Positions 1-10,400 of a DNA stretch of 64,000 nucleotides are shown one piece after another. Made by a program: the position numbers and the translations under genes. Source of the stretch: an uncultured Acidobacteriia bacterium (GTDB lineage Bacteria; Acidobacteriota; Terriglobia; Bryobacterales; Bryobacteraceae). How positions within the stretch are numbered: position 1 is the first letter of the stretch; every line of letters starts with the position of its first letter. The notes under the pieces are model-generated. The model saw nothing but the letters and a program-made list of their open reading frames with translations, was not told where the DNA came from and did not search any database. The stretch is from assembly GCA_903875575.1 (NCBI GenBank), contig CAIQWJ010000005.1, positions 123,914-187,913 on the forward strand, read 5' to 3'.

Positions 1-62
1 GGTCCCGGATCTGGTAGAATTTATGAGGTAGAAACACGCCGGTATAACAAGGACGCCACGAA

Positions 63-614
63 ATGTTCAAAACAAAAAAAGAACAAGCCGTTGCCGCTGA
101 CGCCAGTCATGGCGATTCGGCGGTCGTGACAGGTCAATATACCAGTGGCGACGTGGCGCGGATCGCGGATGTGAGTCTGCGACAGCTCCAGTGGTGGGAT
201 GAGCGAAATGTCGTTTCGCCCCAGCAGGAAGGCCATCGGCGTGTGTACCGGGAGCAGGAAGTGGTGGAGGTTTCGGTGATTGCCGAGCTGCGCCGCAAAG
301 GCTTTTCCCTCCAGAAGATTCGCCGTGTACTGAAGTTTCTTCAGAAGGAAATGGGCCGTCGGCTGGCCGATGCGGTGGCGGAAAACAGCGATATCCATCT
401 GATCACGGACGGCAAGAATATCTATCTGGAAGACCGTCCGGACCGGATCATCGATGTTTTGAAGAACGCGAAGCAGCCGATGTTTCTTGTTTGCGTGACG
501 GACCAGTGGCGTCGCTTCCAGCCGGGTGTCACCGTGAGCCGGAAGCCAGTTCGCAGCGCTGCAGCCAGCAGTGCTCAGGCGGCCACTCCCGCGCAAAAGA
601 CCAAACTCGGCTAA
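63..614 (+). CDS. MerR-family transcriptional regulator
   Basis: A 183-residue DNA-binding regulator of the MerR type. Residues about 27-95 form the winged helix-turn-helix: YTSGDVARIADVSLRQLQWW is the recognition helix region, followed by the wing and the RRKGFSLQKIRRVLK segment typical of MerR proteins. The C-terminal half (about 100-165) has no cysteine cluster or recognisable ligand domain, so the effector is unknown. The ATG is preceded by AAGGA at normal spacing, and a TAGAAT -10-like hexamer lies near position 15; the -35 is at or beyond the window edge. It is followed 18 bases later by a glycosyltransferase on the same strand, so the two may be co-transcribed. Confidence 0.85.
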   Translation: MFKTKKEQAVAADASHGDSAVVTGQYTSGDVARIADVSLRQLQWWDERNVVSPQQEGHRRVYREQEVVEVSVIAELRRKGFSLQKIRRVLKFLQKEMGRRLADAVAENSDIHLITDGKNIYLEDRPDRIIDVLKNAKQPMFLVCVTDQWRRFQPGVTVSRKPVRSAAASSAQAATPAQKTKLG

Positions 615-632
615 CGGCCGGGTGGCTTCACA

Positions 633-1811
633 GTGAACATTCCTATTTCACTTCTTTGGCTGGCTCCGCTCATCGGGCTGGTCGCCGGATCGGTCGCGTA
701 TTGCGGTCTGGCGATTCTGGCGGCTTTCCACTACCGGAAGTCCGGCGCACCAAAGCTGACGAAGTTCCCGCCGGTTTCCGTGCTGCGCCCGATGGCGGGA
801 GATCGCGACAATACCGAAGCTGGCCTGCGGTCGGTGTTTGAACAGGACTATCCGGTTTTTGAAGTCATCCTGGGAGTGGCGTCGCCGGAAGATGCCGCAG
901 TCCCGATCGCGCGGCGGCTGATGGCGGAATATCCGAATCGACCGTCGCGACTGGTTTTCAGCGGCGATTCGCCTTATCCGAATCGAAAGGTCTGGCAGTT
1001 GCGCGCGCTGTGGGATGAAGCTCGTTACGAGACGATCGTGATGGCGGACAGCGATATTCGCTGGGCTCCGAATTGCCTGAAAACGGTTGTGTCCGAACTC
1101 ACGCAGGAGGGAGTGGCGCTGGTGACGTGCCCCTACAGGGCGACGGCGGGGCCGAGCCGGTGGTCACAGATGGAAGCGTTGGGACTGAATACGGACTTCA
1201 TTTCCGGCATGCTGACGGCACGAATGCTCAATGGCATGGATTACGCGATCGGCTGCACTTTGGCCACGCGGCGGGCTGAGATTGAAGCGATCGGCGGCCT
1301 GCAAGGAGTGCAGCCGTATCTTTCGGAAGATTTTGTGATCGGCAACCGGTTGCACCACCTGGGCCGAACGGTGATCCTGTCGCGGTCGGTGATTGAGCAC
1401 TACATTGGCAACGATTCGATCCGTGCCAGCTGGAGCCATCGGCTGCGGTGGGCGCGCGGTTCACGGCGTTCGCGGCCGGCCGGGTATGTGGGCGAGGTGT
1501 TCACGAAGCCTACAGTACCGGCAGTAGCGTTGTTGGTCCTGGCTCCCGGTTGGGGCGCTGTGGCCGGACTGGCGGTGGCGGCGCTGGTGATGCGACTGGC
1601 GGTGGTGTGGACGGCGTCGTCACTGGTACTGGAAGATCGCGAGATGAAGCGGCGCTGGTGGCTGCTGCCCATGGAGGATATCTCCACGTTTACGGTGTGG
1701 GCGCTGGGCTTCTTCGGCAATAAACTGGTGTGGCGGGGCCACGAACTGATTATTCAGCGGGACGGCACGGTGCTCACGCCGGAGCCTGCTACTTCTTCAG
1801 CGCTTCAATAA
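633..1811 (+). CDS. GT21 family glycosyltransferase (ceramide glucosyltransferase / HpnI-like)
   Basis: Membrane-bound family 2/21 glycosyltransferase of 392 residues. A TM segment lies at about 8-32; the catalytic domain has the D-S-D metal motif at 139-141, the S-E-D acceptor motif around 231-233 and the H-R-L-R-W motif at 269-273, the arrangement of ceramide glucosyltransferase and of HpnI, which adds N-acetylglucosamine to bacteriohopanetetrol. C-terminal TM segments follow (about 293-330). The start is GTG. The last 23 bases overlap the convergent etfA gene. The substrate cannot be decided from sequence: a hopanoid or sphingolipid sugar transfer is the family-based expectation, and no other hopanoid gene is in this window. 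Confidence 0.8.
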   Translation: MNIPISLLWLAPLIGLVAGSVAYCGLAILAAFHYRKSGAPKLTKFPPVSVLRPMAGDRDNTEAGLRSVFEQDYPVFEVILGVASPEDAAVPIARRLMAEYPNRPSRLVFSGDSPYPNRKVWQLRALWDEARYETIVMADSDIRWAPNCLKTVVSELTQEGVALVTCPYRATAGPSRWSQMEALGLNTDFISGMLTARMLNGMDYAIGCTLATRRAEIEAIGGLQGVQPYLSEDFVIGNRLHHLGRTVILSRSVIEHYIGNDSIRASWSHRLRWARGSRRSRPAGYVGEVFTKPTVPAVALLVLAPGWGAVAGLAVAALVMRLAVVWTASSLVLEDREMKRRWWLLPMEDISTFTVWALGFFGNKLVWRGHELIIQRDGTVLTPEPATSSALQ

Positions 1812-2766
1812 TCGCCGGGACGATCTGGAAGAGATCGCCCACAATGCCATAATCGGCGGCTTCAAAGATGGGAGCTTCCGGGTCTTTGTTGATCGCAACG
1901 ATCGTCTTCGAACCCTTCATGCCGACCAGGTGCTGAATCGCGCCGGAGATGCCCACGGCAACATAGAGCTTCGGGGCCACAGTCTGGCCGGAACTGCCGA
2001 CCTGGCGTTCCATAGGCAGCCAGCCGTTATCGCAGATGGGACGGGAGGCTGCGAGTTCTGCGCCCATCGCCTTCGCGAGCTGTTCGATCAGCTCGATATT
2101 TTCGGCTTCGCGGATACCGCGGCCGACCGAGACAATCCGCTCGGCGGCAGTCAAATCTACCGCGCGCTGGGATTCGCGGAAACGTTCGAGGGGTCTGGTG
2201 CGAATCTGACTCGTCTCGATAACGGGGGCTGTGGTTTCCATGGGCGAAACGGCGTCGGCCTTATGGGCGTTTTCCGCGCGGAAGGCACCGGCCTGGAGCG
2301 AGGCGAAATGCGGGGCGTCGCCTTCAAAGCGAACGTCGGCATTCATTTTGCCCTGGAAGAGCTGGCGAACCAGAGTCAGTGCGCCGTTTTCCACGCGATG
2401 GGCGATCACGTCGCTCACGAGCACGCGGCCCAGCGAAGCAGCCAGCGCCGGGGCGAAATCCCGAACCTGATAGGTGTGCGGGAAGAATACGTACGAAGGG
2501 TGATGCTGCGCGATCAACTGTTTCAGGGCGATGGTGTAGCCATCTGCTGTATATTCTGCCAGCAGCGCGTGTTCCACGACGTGGACCTTGTCCACCTGAT
2601 ACGCGGCAACCGCCGCGGCAACAGCAGCCAGACCATTGCCAACGACAGCGGCATACACCGGCTGGCCGAGTTCACCACCAATCTGCTGAGCTGCCGCAAG
2701 CGCCTCCAGCGACATGCCGTGCAGCTTGCCTTCACGCTGTTCCAGAACTACAAGGACGCCGCTCAC
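1789..2766 (-). CDS. etfA: Electron transfer flavoprotein alpha subunit
   Basis: ETF alpha, 325 residues, the normal length. The C-terminal FAD domain shows the signature run GSSGQTVAPKLYVAVGISGA and then the INKDPEAPIFEAADYGIVGD block that contacts FAD. With EtfB it forms a soluble heterodimer that takes electrons from acyl-CoA and other dehydrogenases and passes them to ETF:quinone oxidoreductase. The start codon overlaps the stop of etfB by 4 bases, indicating translational coupling. An acyl-CoA dehydrogenase and thiolase further along the window (39-42 kb) are plausible functional partners. Confidence 0.95.
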   Translation of the reverse strand: MSGVLVVLEQREGKLHGMSLEALAAAQQIGGELGQPVYAAVVGNGLAAVAAAVAAYQVDKVHVVEHALLAEYTADGYTIALKQLIAQHHPSYVFFPHTYQVRDFAPALAASLGRVLVSDVIAHRVENGALTLVRQLFQGKMNADVRFEGDAPHFASLQAGAFRAENAHKADAVSPMETTAPVIETSQIRTRPLERFRESQRAVDLTAAERIVSVGRGIREAENIELIEQLAKAMGAELAASRPICDNGWLPMERQVGSSGQTVAPKLYVAVGISGAIQHLVGMKGSKTIVAINKDPEAPIFEAADYGIVGDLFQIVPAIIEALKK

Positions 2767-3521
2767 AGGACCCTCGCTTCAAAACGCAGTTTATCCACTA
2801 ATTGCGCAGCGACTTCCTGCGGCGTGCCTTCGAGAAGCTGCGAACGCTTCGACTTCTGAGGCAAATAAATCTTTTCCAGCCGCACCGAAGGATTGCCCGA
2901 AGCGGCGGGCGCATCGACAAGACGGATTTCTTTGGATTTGGCTTTCTTGATGCCCATCAGGGTCGCGTACCGCAGCTTCGCAGCACCGGACTGAATAGTG
3001 AGCAACGCTGGCAGCGGCATTTCGACATGCTGGAACCAGCCGTCTTCGAGTTCGCGCTTCACACGGATGCCGTCGCCAGCCGTCTCAATGCTCATGACGA
3101 GCGTGGCGTGGGCGAAGCCCAATACTTCCGCCAGGATCACGCCGGTCTGGCCGTAGCCAAGATCGTCAGACTGGAGGCCGGTGAGAACCACATCCGGATT
3201 TTCGGATTCGAGCGCCTTCGCCATGGCCTGAGCCAGTGCCAGCGGGTCCGCCGCATTGCCGTACTCGATGTGAATGGCGCGATCAGCACCTTTCGCCAGG
3301 GCCTCGCGAATCGTCTGAGTCGCGCGGTCAGGACCGGCGCAGAGAACAGCCACTTCCCCGCCCGCCGATTCCCGAAGCTGAAGGCCGGCTTCGAGCGCAT
3401 AGGCGTCTGGCTCGTTGATTTCCCAGGAGAGATCTTCGTCTTCAATCCACGCACCGGAGGCATCCACTTTGAGGAAGCTGTCGCGCGCGGGAACCTGCTT
3501 GATGGCAACTACGATTTTCAT
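2763..3521 (-). CDS. etfB: Electron transfer flavoprotein beta subunit
   Basis: ETF beta, 252 residues, with the N-terminal MKIVVAIKQVPA typical of the family and the AMP/adenine-binding region VLTGLQSDDLGYGQTGVILA near residues 117-136. It pairs with EtfA as the structural half of the heterodimer. It lies 20 bases downstream of fabF and overlaps etfA by 4 bases, so fabF-etfB-etfA is probably a single transcript linking fatty-acid synthesis with fatty-acid-derived electron transfer. Confidence 0.95.
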   Translation of the reverse strand: MKIVVAIKQVPARDSFLKVDASGAWIEDEDLSWEINEPDAYALEAGLQLRESAGGEVAVLCAGPDRATQTIREALAKGADRAIHIEYGNAADPLALAQAMAKALESENPDVVLTGLQSDDLGYGQTGVILAEVLGFAHATLVMSIETAGDGIRVKRELEDGWFQHVEMPLPALLTIQSGAAKLRYATLMGIKKAKSKEIRLVDAPAASGNPSVRLEKIYLPQKSKRSQLLEGTPQEVAAQLVDKLRFEARVL

Positions 3522-3541
3522 TTGATCCTGCGAAACGTTAC

Positions 3542-4783
3542 CTAGTTATCGAAGCGCTTAAAGATCAGCGCGCCGTTGGTGCCACCGAAGCCGAAGGAAT
3601 TACTCAGGGCGTAATCGAGCTTCATGGGACGCGGCTCATTTGGGATGTAGTCCAGATCGCAGGCTTCGTCCGGGTTATCCAGATTGGCAGTAGGTGGTGC
3701 CACCTGGGCACCCAGTGCACACACGACAAGGCCTGCTTCCAGAGCACCCGCGCCACCGAGCAGGTGGCCCGTCATGGATTTGGTGGAACTGACGGCCAGC
3801 TTATAAGCATGCTCGCCGAAAGTGCGCTTAATCGCGGCGGTTTCGGCCTTGTCACCCAATTGGGTGGAAGTACCGTGGGCGTTGATGTAGTCGATTTTAT
3901 CCGGAGTAATCTTCGCGTCATTGAGCGCATTACGCATCACGCGGTAAGCGCCTTCGCCGTCTTCCGGGGGCGAAGTCAGATGATGAGCGTCTCCGCTCAT
4001 GCCGTAGCCGACGATTTCCGCGAGGATGGGAGCGCCACGGCGTTTCGCGGTTTCCAGTTCTTCCAGAATGAGAATGCCGGAACCTTCGCCGACGACGAAA
4101 CCGTCGCGGTCGCGGTCAAACGGGCGGGAGGCGCGGGTGGGATCGTCATTGCGCTGCGAAAGGGCGCGCATGGCGGCAAAACCGCCGATCCCCATGGGGG
4201 TGATGCAGGCTTCCGCGCCGCCGCAGATCATCACGTCGGCCTCGCCGCGGGCGATGATGCGGAAAGAATCGCCAATGGAGTGGGCGCTGGTTGTGCAGGC
4301 CGTTGCTGTGGCGGAATTCGGTCCCTTGGCACCGGTGCGGATCGAGATGTAGCCGGAGGCCAGATTCACGATCGTGGCCGGGATAAAGAAGGGCGAAATG
4401 CGGCGCGGGCCGCCGTTCAGATAATTGCTGTGTTCGCGTTCGATGACTTCAAAGCCGCCGATGCCGCTGCCGACGTAGACGCCGACGCGCTCCGCGTTCT
4501 CTTCGGTCACCTGAAGGCCGGAAGTGGTGAGGGCGTCCACAGAGGCGGCAATCGCCATCTGGATGAAGCGGCCCATCTTCTTCACTTCCTTTTTTTCGAT
4601 GAACTTTGTGGGGTCAAAGTGCTTGATTTCGCCAGCGATCTGCGCGTTGAACTGATTGGTATCAAACGCTTCAATGCGGGAAATGCCGCTGCGGACGGCA
4701 AGCACGGACTGCCAGGTTTGCTGGGTAGTGTCGCCTATCGAAGTGATAAGGCCAACGCCCGTGACTACGACTCTGCGGGAAAT
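3542..4783 (-). CDS. fabF: Beta-ketoacyl-ACP synthase II, probably starting at ATT
   Basis: KAS II, the elongating condensing enzyme of type II fatty-acid synthesis. The first conventional start in frame is a GTG at 4705, which would delete the N-terminal beta strand. Reading upstream restores [14 protein letters not shown], and the only codon where the family methionine belongs is ATT at 4783-4781, with GGAAGGAG 9 bases upstream and an in-frame TAA 27 bases before the Shine-Dalgarno region. Counted from ATT the protein has 413 residues and the catalytic triad falls at Cys163, His303 and His340, the standard FabF numbering. A sequencing error replacing ATG is the alternative. Confidence 0.93.
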   Translation of the reverse strand: MSRRVVVTGVGLITSIGDTTQQTWQSVLAVRSGISRIEAFDTNQFNAQIAGEIKHFDPTKFIEKKEVKKMGRFIQMAIAASVDALTTSGLQVTEENAERVGVYVGSGIGGFEVIEREHSNYLNGGPRRISPFFIPATIVNLASGYISIRTGAKGPNSATATACTTSAHSIGDSFRIIARGEADVMICGGAEACITPMGIGGFAAMRALSQRNDDPTRASRPFDRDRDGFVVGEGSGILILEELETAKRRGAPILAEIVGYGMSGDAHHLTSPPEDGEGAYRVMRNALNDAKITPDKIDYINAHGTSTQLGDKAETAAIKRTFGEHAYKLAVSSTKSMTGHLLGGAGALEAGLVVCALGAQVAPPTANLDNPDEACDLDYIPNEPRPMKLDYALSNSFGFGGTNGALIFKRFDN

Positions 4784-5029
4784 AAACGAACACTCCTTCC
4801 TGAATTACATCCGGTCGGATTTACCGATCGGATTCACCTGCACGTGCACTGCCTTCCGCCGGACCAGCGGATATGCAACGCGGAATACAAGAAAGGATGG
4901 CGCGGGAGCTATCCCGTCTCTGGCCGCCGTCCGCCCTGCTAACAGAATCGGATGCGAGAAGCCACGACGCGGATGCAGCAACTATCACCACCCCGGCAAA
5001 GAACGTCGCCGCCGAAACGGCGAGCGCTG

Positions 5030-5269
5030 TTACTTTTTCTTGCCTTCGATGTAGGTGACGGCGTCGCCGACCGTGCCGATCTTTTCGGCGTCTTCGTCGG
5101 GGATTTCCAGTTCGAAAGCTTCTTCGAAGGCCATGACGAGTTCCACGATGTCCAGGGAATCGGCGCCCAGATCGTCGACGAACGAGGCTTTGTTATCAAC
5201 CTGGCTCTCGTCCACACCTAACTGTTCTACGATGATCTGCTTGACTTTTTGTTCAACTGCTGATGCCAT
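5030..5269 (-). CDS. acpP: Acyl carrier protein
   Basis: ACP of 79 residues, acidic and alpha-helical. The phosphopantetheine attachment site is Ser38 within G-A-D-S-L-D. An in-frame GTG 18 bases upstream would add six residues, but the ATG at 5269 is preceded by GGAGG and gives the usual M-A-S-A-V-E-Q-K-V start. It carries growing acyl chains to FabF, the next gene on the same strand. About 250 bases separate the two genes, with no ORF or terminator recognisable in between, so fabF may also have its own promoter. Confidence 0.95.
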   Translation of the reverse strand: MASAVEQKVKQIIVEQLGVDESQVDNKASFVDDLGADSLDIVELVMAFEEAFELEIPDEDAEKIGTVGDAVTYIEGKKK

Positions 5270-5411
5270 ACGACCTCCAATATACACTGAGCGCCAGTCG
5301 AGTGGGAGAAAAACTTTTGCGGACGTTTAAAACGGCCCACCTGGTGACGCAAAGTTTTGATTCTACACTACCGCCGCCTTCGCGGCCGGAATCGGACGCG
5401 GGGATGCTGTA

Positions 5412-6212
5412 TTGAGCAGTAAAACTAAGGGTAACAGGGTGACCAGGCGCGCGCGTCAGGGGGCGTGCCATGCTCGTAATATCGCCGCCGAACTGACAGT
5501 CATTCTGGTCTCCGCCCGCAACCCGCTGAACATCGGCGCGGCCGCCCGCGCTATGGCGAATTTCGGTTTCAACGACCTGCGACTGGTAGACCCTTACGAA
5601 CTGGCTTTCCGGGAAGCCGTTTCGGCCGTAGGCGGGGCGCACGTGCTGCAGAGCGCGCGGGTCTATTCGACGGTGGCGGAAGCCGTGGCCGATTGTACGC
5701 TGGTGCTGGGCACCACGGCGGGGCAACACCGCGTGCCGCAGCAGACGGTGGAACGCCTGGAGACAGGCATGTTGGCCGCACGGTCTCACGCGGGCAGGGT
5801 GGCGGTCCTGTTCGGCAGCGAGAAGTTCGGGCTTTCGAACGACGACATGAGTTTCTGCCACGGCCTGGTGAGCATCCAGACCGCTCCGAACACGCCGTCG
5901 ATGAACCTTGGCCAGGCGGTGGCGGTCTGTCTGTATGAATTGGTGCGGGAGCGTGGCGGGGACGAGGCGCCCGTCGCAGTTTCGCGCCAACCGGCCGCCA
6001 ATCCGCCAGTCACCGGTTCGGATGCCGAACAACTGACGCGGATGCTGCTGGAAGTGCTGGAGGAATCCGGCTACATGAACCGAATCATCGCGGTATCCAC
6101 AGAGCAGAAGGTGCGCCGGTGGATTCGCAGGCTCCGGGTGGGGCGGCGGGATGCGCCGCTGATGCTTGGCATGCTGCGGCAGATTCTCTGGAAGTTCCGG
6201 AAGGGCGCGTAA
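5412..6212 (+). CDS. SpoU-family tRNA/rRNA methyltransferase, TrmJ-like
   Basis: SAM-dependent 2'-O-ribose methyltransferase of the knotted SPOUT class, 266 residues. The three SpoU motifs are visible: motif 1 S-A-R-N-P-L-N-I-G-A-A-A-R-A-M (about 35-49), motif 2 V-L-F-G-S-E-K-F-G-L (about 135-144) and motif 3 M-N-L-G-Q-A-V-A-V (about 163-171). The C-terminal helical extension and overall length resemble TrmJ, which methylates position 32 of tRNA, more than TrmH. The start is TTG at 5412; a GTG at codon 10 is an alternative. The stop abuts the convergent GGDEF gene with no spacer. Confidence 0.8.
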   Translation: MSSKTKGNRVTRRARQGACHARNIAAELTVILVSARNPLNIGAAARAMANFGFNDLRLVDPYELAFREAVSAVGGAHVLQSARVYSTVAEAVADCTLVLGTTAGQHRVPQQTVERLETGMLAARSHAGRVAVLFGSEKFGLSNDDMSFCHGLVSIQTAPNTPSMNLGQAVAVCLYELVRERGGDEAPVAVSRQPAANPPVTGSDAEQLTRMLLEVLEESGYMNRIIAVSTEQKVRRWIRRLRVGRRDAPLMLGMLRQILWKFRKGA

Positions 6213-7376
6213 TCAGCCGTGAGAGGGCACGGCGATTCGAGGTGCCGTCGTTTCCCCTTCAGGGGCCCGTTCCTTATCGGCATACATTTCTTTATCGGCG
6301 CGGGCGAATAATTCGCGGCCGGATTCCGAGCCGTCCCAGGAGGCCACACCGAGCGCGACAGCTATCTTCACCGTCAGCGTTTGATTGTCCAGCGATATCT
6401 TATAGTCGCCGAGCGCCCAGTGGCGGACGCGATCAGCCCGCAACCCGGCCTCTTTGCCGGGGCCGGGAATGAGGACGGCGAATTCATCGCCCCCCCAGCG
6501 CGCCACGGTATCTTCCGGCCGGAACTGCGCCTTGAGTTCGCCTGCGAACTGACGCAGGATCTCGTCCCCCGCCAAATGACCGTAACGATCGTTGATGAGC
6601 TTGAAGTCATTCAGGTCCGCCAGCAATATCGAGAATTGCTGCCCGGCTGCGGCACAGGCTTCCAGGCGCTGCTCAAAGCCTGGCCGATTGAAGGCACCCG
6701 TCAGCGGATCTGTCAGCGCACGCCGCTCGGAGGCCTGCAGACGCGTCTGATACTCAGCGATTTCCGCGGTCAACTGGCGGACGGATTCACGGCATTCTTC
6801 CGCCATCTTCGTGGCACAGGTATTGAGAGCGTTCGCGTTTTCGGTGATCGATTTGCGGACCAGCGGCAGGTTTTCAAGGCCAGCGGAGGCCCGCAGGCGG
6901 TCGCTGAGCTGCTTGATTTCGCGAGTGTACCGCTCGTCGCGGGTACCGGTAGATTGCGTCACTTTGGCCACCACCGTCAGAAGTTCGCTGGCCGTGCGCT
7001 CGTTTTCTTTCTGCTGCTGACTCGCCTGGTCCGCCCACAGGCTCAGTTGCGCTTCCACCTCGCGTCCGGACTCCCGCAGGGCCGCAGTCACAGCGCCGGC
7101 TTCCGCGCTTGCTGTTCGAGTAAGATTATCCGATATCCGGGTCATGGCGGAAGACACCATGGTGCCAAGCGCCGGAATGGCGCGTTGCGCGTGGGTCCCG
7201 ATGGCAGCCAGCACCTCGCAGTAGGCAGACAAACGGGCATCGACGGAGCCGGGGTGCGCTTCCGGGGAGTGCCGCGCCGGCAAGGCATGACTCTGCCCGT
7301 TGGCATCCCGTAGGTCTGTGTCTCGTGGCGACTGCGAACCACTTGTCGCGTCAAGCAGTTTGCGGAGCGAAATCAT
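6213..7376 (-). CDS. Diguanylate cyclase (GGDEF) with N-terminal coiled-coil region
   Basis: Predicted enzyme making cyclic di-GMP from two GTP. The C-terminal GGDEF domain (about 220-370) has an intact active-site GGDEF motif around residue 295 and an inhibitory R-P-E-D (RxxD) I-site exactly five residues upstream, so product inhibition is expected. The N-terminal 215 residues are helical, with no membrane segment, PAS or receiver domain, and include a long coiled coil (about 120-215) that probably mediates dimerisation or partner binding. It stands alone, downstream of the MoxR/vWA operon with a 93-base gap. Confidence 0.9.
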   Translation of the reverse strand: MISLRKLLDATSGSQSPRDTDLRDANGQSHALPARHSPEAHPGSVDARLSAYCEVLAAIGTHAQRAIPALGTMVSSAMTRISDNLTRTASAEAGAVTAALRESGREVEAQLSLWADQASQQQKENERTASELLTVVAKVTQSTGTRDERYTREIKQLSDRLRASAGLENLPLVRKSITENANALNTCATKMAEECRESVRQLTAEIAEYQTRLQASERRALTDPLTGAFNRPGFEQRLEACAAAGQQFSILLADLNDFKLINDRYGHLAGDEILRQFAGELKAQFRPEDTVARWGGDEFAVLIPGPGKEAGLRADRVRHWALGDYKISLDNQTLTVKIAVALGVASWDGSESGRELFARADKEMYADKERAPEGETTAPRIAVPSHG

Positions 7377-7469
7377 CGGATGCGTTTAGACTCTGGAGTC
7401 TTATCGGCACCCGACCGGTCATTTTATAGAGCCCAATCCCCACTGCGCTTTCCCGATCCCGAGAGCGGG

Positions 7470-10400
7470 CTACTGCTTGCTCAGTTTCTTCGTATAGTCC
7501 GCGAACGCGTTGCCGTAGCCCGGCGTCACGTTGCTGGGGCGCGCGCTGCGCACGCTGTTGTCCGCTTCGGCCTTGCGGCGGAGCAACAATTCCAGCTGAT
7601 CCAGCTGGTTCATAGTCTGGCTGCCGATGCGCGCCGCCAGTTCAGCATCCTGCGTCGCCCACTTGGCGGGATCCAAACCCTGGGCACGATTGACCAGATC
7701 CTGATATTCCTTCGCCAATTGCGGATCGCCCGCGACTGCCGGCCTCAACTGGGCCAGTTGCCGCATGACCTGGTTGTAAGTGGCCTGGGCTTGCGCCGGA
7801 GTTCGGATTTCCGGAGCGTTGCCCTGGGCAGCCGCCCCGCCGTCCCCGATGTTCAGAGGACCGCCGGACATGGGCCCTTGCCCGCCGATGTTATTAATGT
7901 CGTACCCGCCCGTGCGATTTCCGCCGATCTGGCCGCCCCCCTGCGGGTTGCCACCGCCGCCCTGGCGATTGCCTGCCTGCTGGCCTTGGCCCTGGCCCTG
8001 TCCCTGGCCTTGTCCCTGGCCCTGGCCTTGTCCCTGCTGACCCTGGCGTCCCTGGCCGTTGCCAGCTTGCTGGCCCTGGCCCTGGCCCTGGCCCTGTTGT
8101 CCCTGACCCTGACCTTGTTGGCCCTGACCTTGTTGGCCCTGACCTTGTTGGCCCTGCTGCCCTTGCTGGCCTTGTCCCTGCTGGCCGCCAGCCTGCTGCT
8201 GGCCCTGACCCTGACCTTGTTGCCCTTGCTGGCCTTGTCCCTGCTGGCCTTGCTGGCCACCCGGCTGTTGTCCGCCGCGTTGTCCACCCTGCTGCTGCCC
8301 CTGCTGGCCGCCCGCGCGTGCCTGCTGGCCGCGCTGCAGCGCCTGCATCTGCTGGCGCATGTTCTGGATCTGGTTGATCGCGTCCTGAGCCTGTTGGCCC
8401 TGTTCGTTGCCCTTACCGCCGGCCGCCGCAGCCTGCTGCGCGTTCTTCAGATCGTCGCGCAACTGGTTGACGGCCTGCGTCACGGGAGCCTCTCCCATCA
8501 CCGCGTACTGGCCCAGACCGCGCCGAATGTAGCTTTCGAGCGTGCCCATACGGCCTTCGATATCTCCCTGCTGGGCGTGACCGGCGGCATCGCGAAGCTG
8601 TTTCGCGATTTCCGGCTGGGTGCCGGTCACCGCGCGTGTCGCACTTTGGATGTCCTTCTGGAGCTGTGAATACTGCTCTTTCACAGCAGCCTGCTGGTTG
8701 GCCATCTGTTCGGAAACCTTTGGATCCGCCTGCCCGCCGGCGAAGTCCTTGCGAAGCTGCTGTTCCAGATCCTGCTGCTGGCTGGCCAGGCGTTCGGCCT
8801 TGTTGGCAAGGTCGCCCATCTGATTGCCGGTCGCCTGTTTCTGCATGTTCTGCAGAGTCTGATTCGCCTGCCGCATGGCATCGGCCGCGCGCTGTGCATC
8901 GGCCGCCGTCTGCCCGTTGTTGGGCGTCCGGGAAGACGCCGCATTACTCATATCGCGCTCCGCCTGCTGCAACTGCCGGATCGACTGCTCCAGTTGACTG
9001 GTCTGCGCCTGCGTCAGCCCGCTCTGGCCGTTGCGGGCCAGTTGCTGGCTCTGCTGCTGACCACCTTGCTGTTGCTGGCCTTGCTGGCCACCCTGTTGTC
9101 CCTGCTGCCCTTGCTGGCCGCCCTGCTGACCCTGGCGACCGCCCTGGGCCTGCTGCTGACCACCCTGCTGGCCTTGCTGGCCTTGCTGACCTTGCTGACC
9201 TTGTTGGCCTTGCTGACCTTGCTGGCCGCTCTGCGCCTGCTGCTGGCCCTGCTGACCCTGCTGTTTGGAGTCCTGACCGTTCTTCAGGTCTTCCATCTGC
9301 TGACGCAGTTGCTCGGCCTCGCGCCGCAGCATTTCCTGCTGATACTTCTGCTGTGCCAACTGAGTGGGGTTGGCCTGCTGCTGTTGACGAGCGGCTTCGG
9401 TCTGACGCTTGGCCAGTTCCTCCAGCTTCTTCATGATGTCGTCAACTTTTTGCTGCGCCTGCTGCTGCGGACTGCCGCCGCCGGCAGCTTTGGAATTCGT
9501 CTCGAACTGGTTCTGTTCCTTATCCAGTTCCAGGTCGAACAGATTCGCAAGGTCGCGACCGGCTCCACCACCGCCACCACCTCCACCGCCACCCCCGCCA
9601 CCGCGGCTGATCTGAATCTGGATGTCGCGGAAAGTCGCTTCAGCGCGCAGCAAATGCTGCAAAGTCTGCTGTTCGGGCTGTAATGCGTCCTGGAAGGCCT
9701 GCGCCTTCAGCTTTTCGGAAGCGGGCGTCATGGAAGCAATCGCCGCGTCCATTTCCTTCACGAACTGCGTGAAGGCAGCGCCGGAATCGTCCAACTGCCG
9801 CGCCTTGGTGCGGTCGGAAAGCGACTTCGCCTGATCGCGCAGCTTGGCCTGTACTTCGGAAAGGTACTTTGCAGTATCGGCCGCCGTAGCTTTCGCCTTC
9901 GCGTCGCCCTTCAACTGGTTAAACGTCGCGGAGATGATTTCCTTCTGGCGCTCTGAAATCTGCTGATCCTGCTGGTCGCCGCCACCCCCACCGCCGCCTC
10001 CGCCACCACCACCCTGCGATTGCGTGTAGTTAAATTCGAACGGCACGGCCTGGATGAACATCATGTCCGTCTTCTGGGTATTCTTCCCGTCGCGGGCCAC
10101 GGCATACAGGCTGACGATGTCGCCAGGCACGGCCTTGAACTCTTCCATGGAGAGCAGCGTGCTGCCTTCAATCTTCTTCGCGCCTTTGTTGTCTTTCAGC
10201 AGCGAGATCGACTTCTCCGGCCCGCCGTTGACCGAATAGCGCAGGCTGAGTTCCTGTAGCGGATACTCGTTCTCCGCCGAAACCTGCACCGCTACTTCTT
10301 CAATCGGACTCACTTTGGCGTCTTTGCCGGGCTTGGTCAGGTGGACCGACGGCGGAGTGACCTTGCGTGCCTCAATGAAGTAATCGTCGCTGATGCGAAC

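Noticed and set aside
7380..8669. Leu/Ala-rich 429-residue plus-strand frame
   Set aside because: It is the antisense of the Gln/Gly-rich DUF4175 gene; CAG/GGC repeats read as Leu/Ala codons in reverse. No ribosome site or family.
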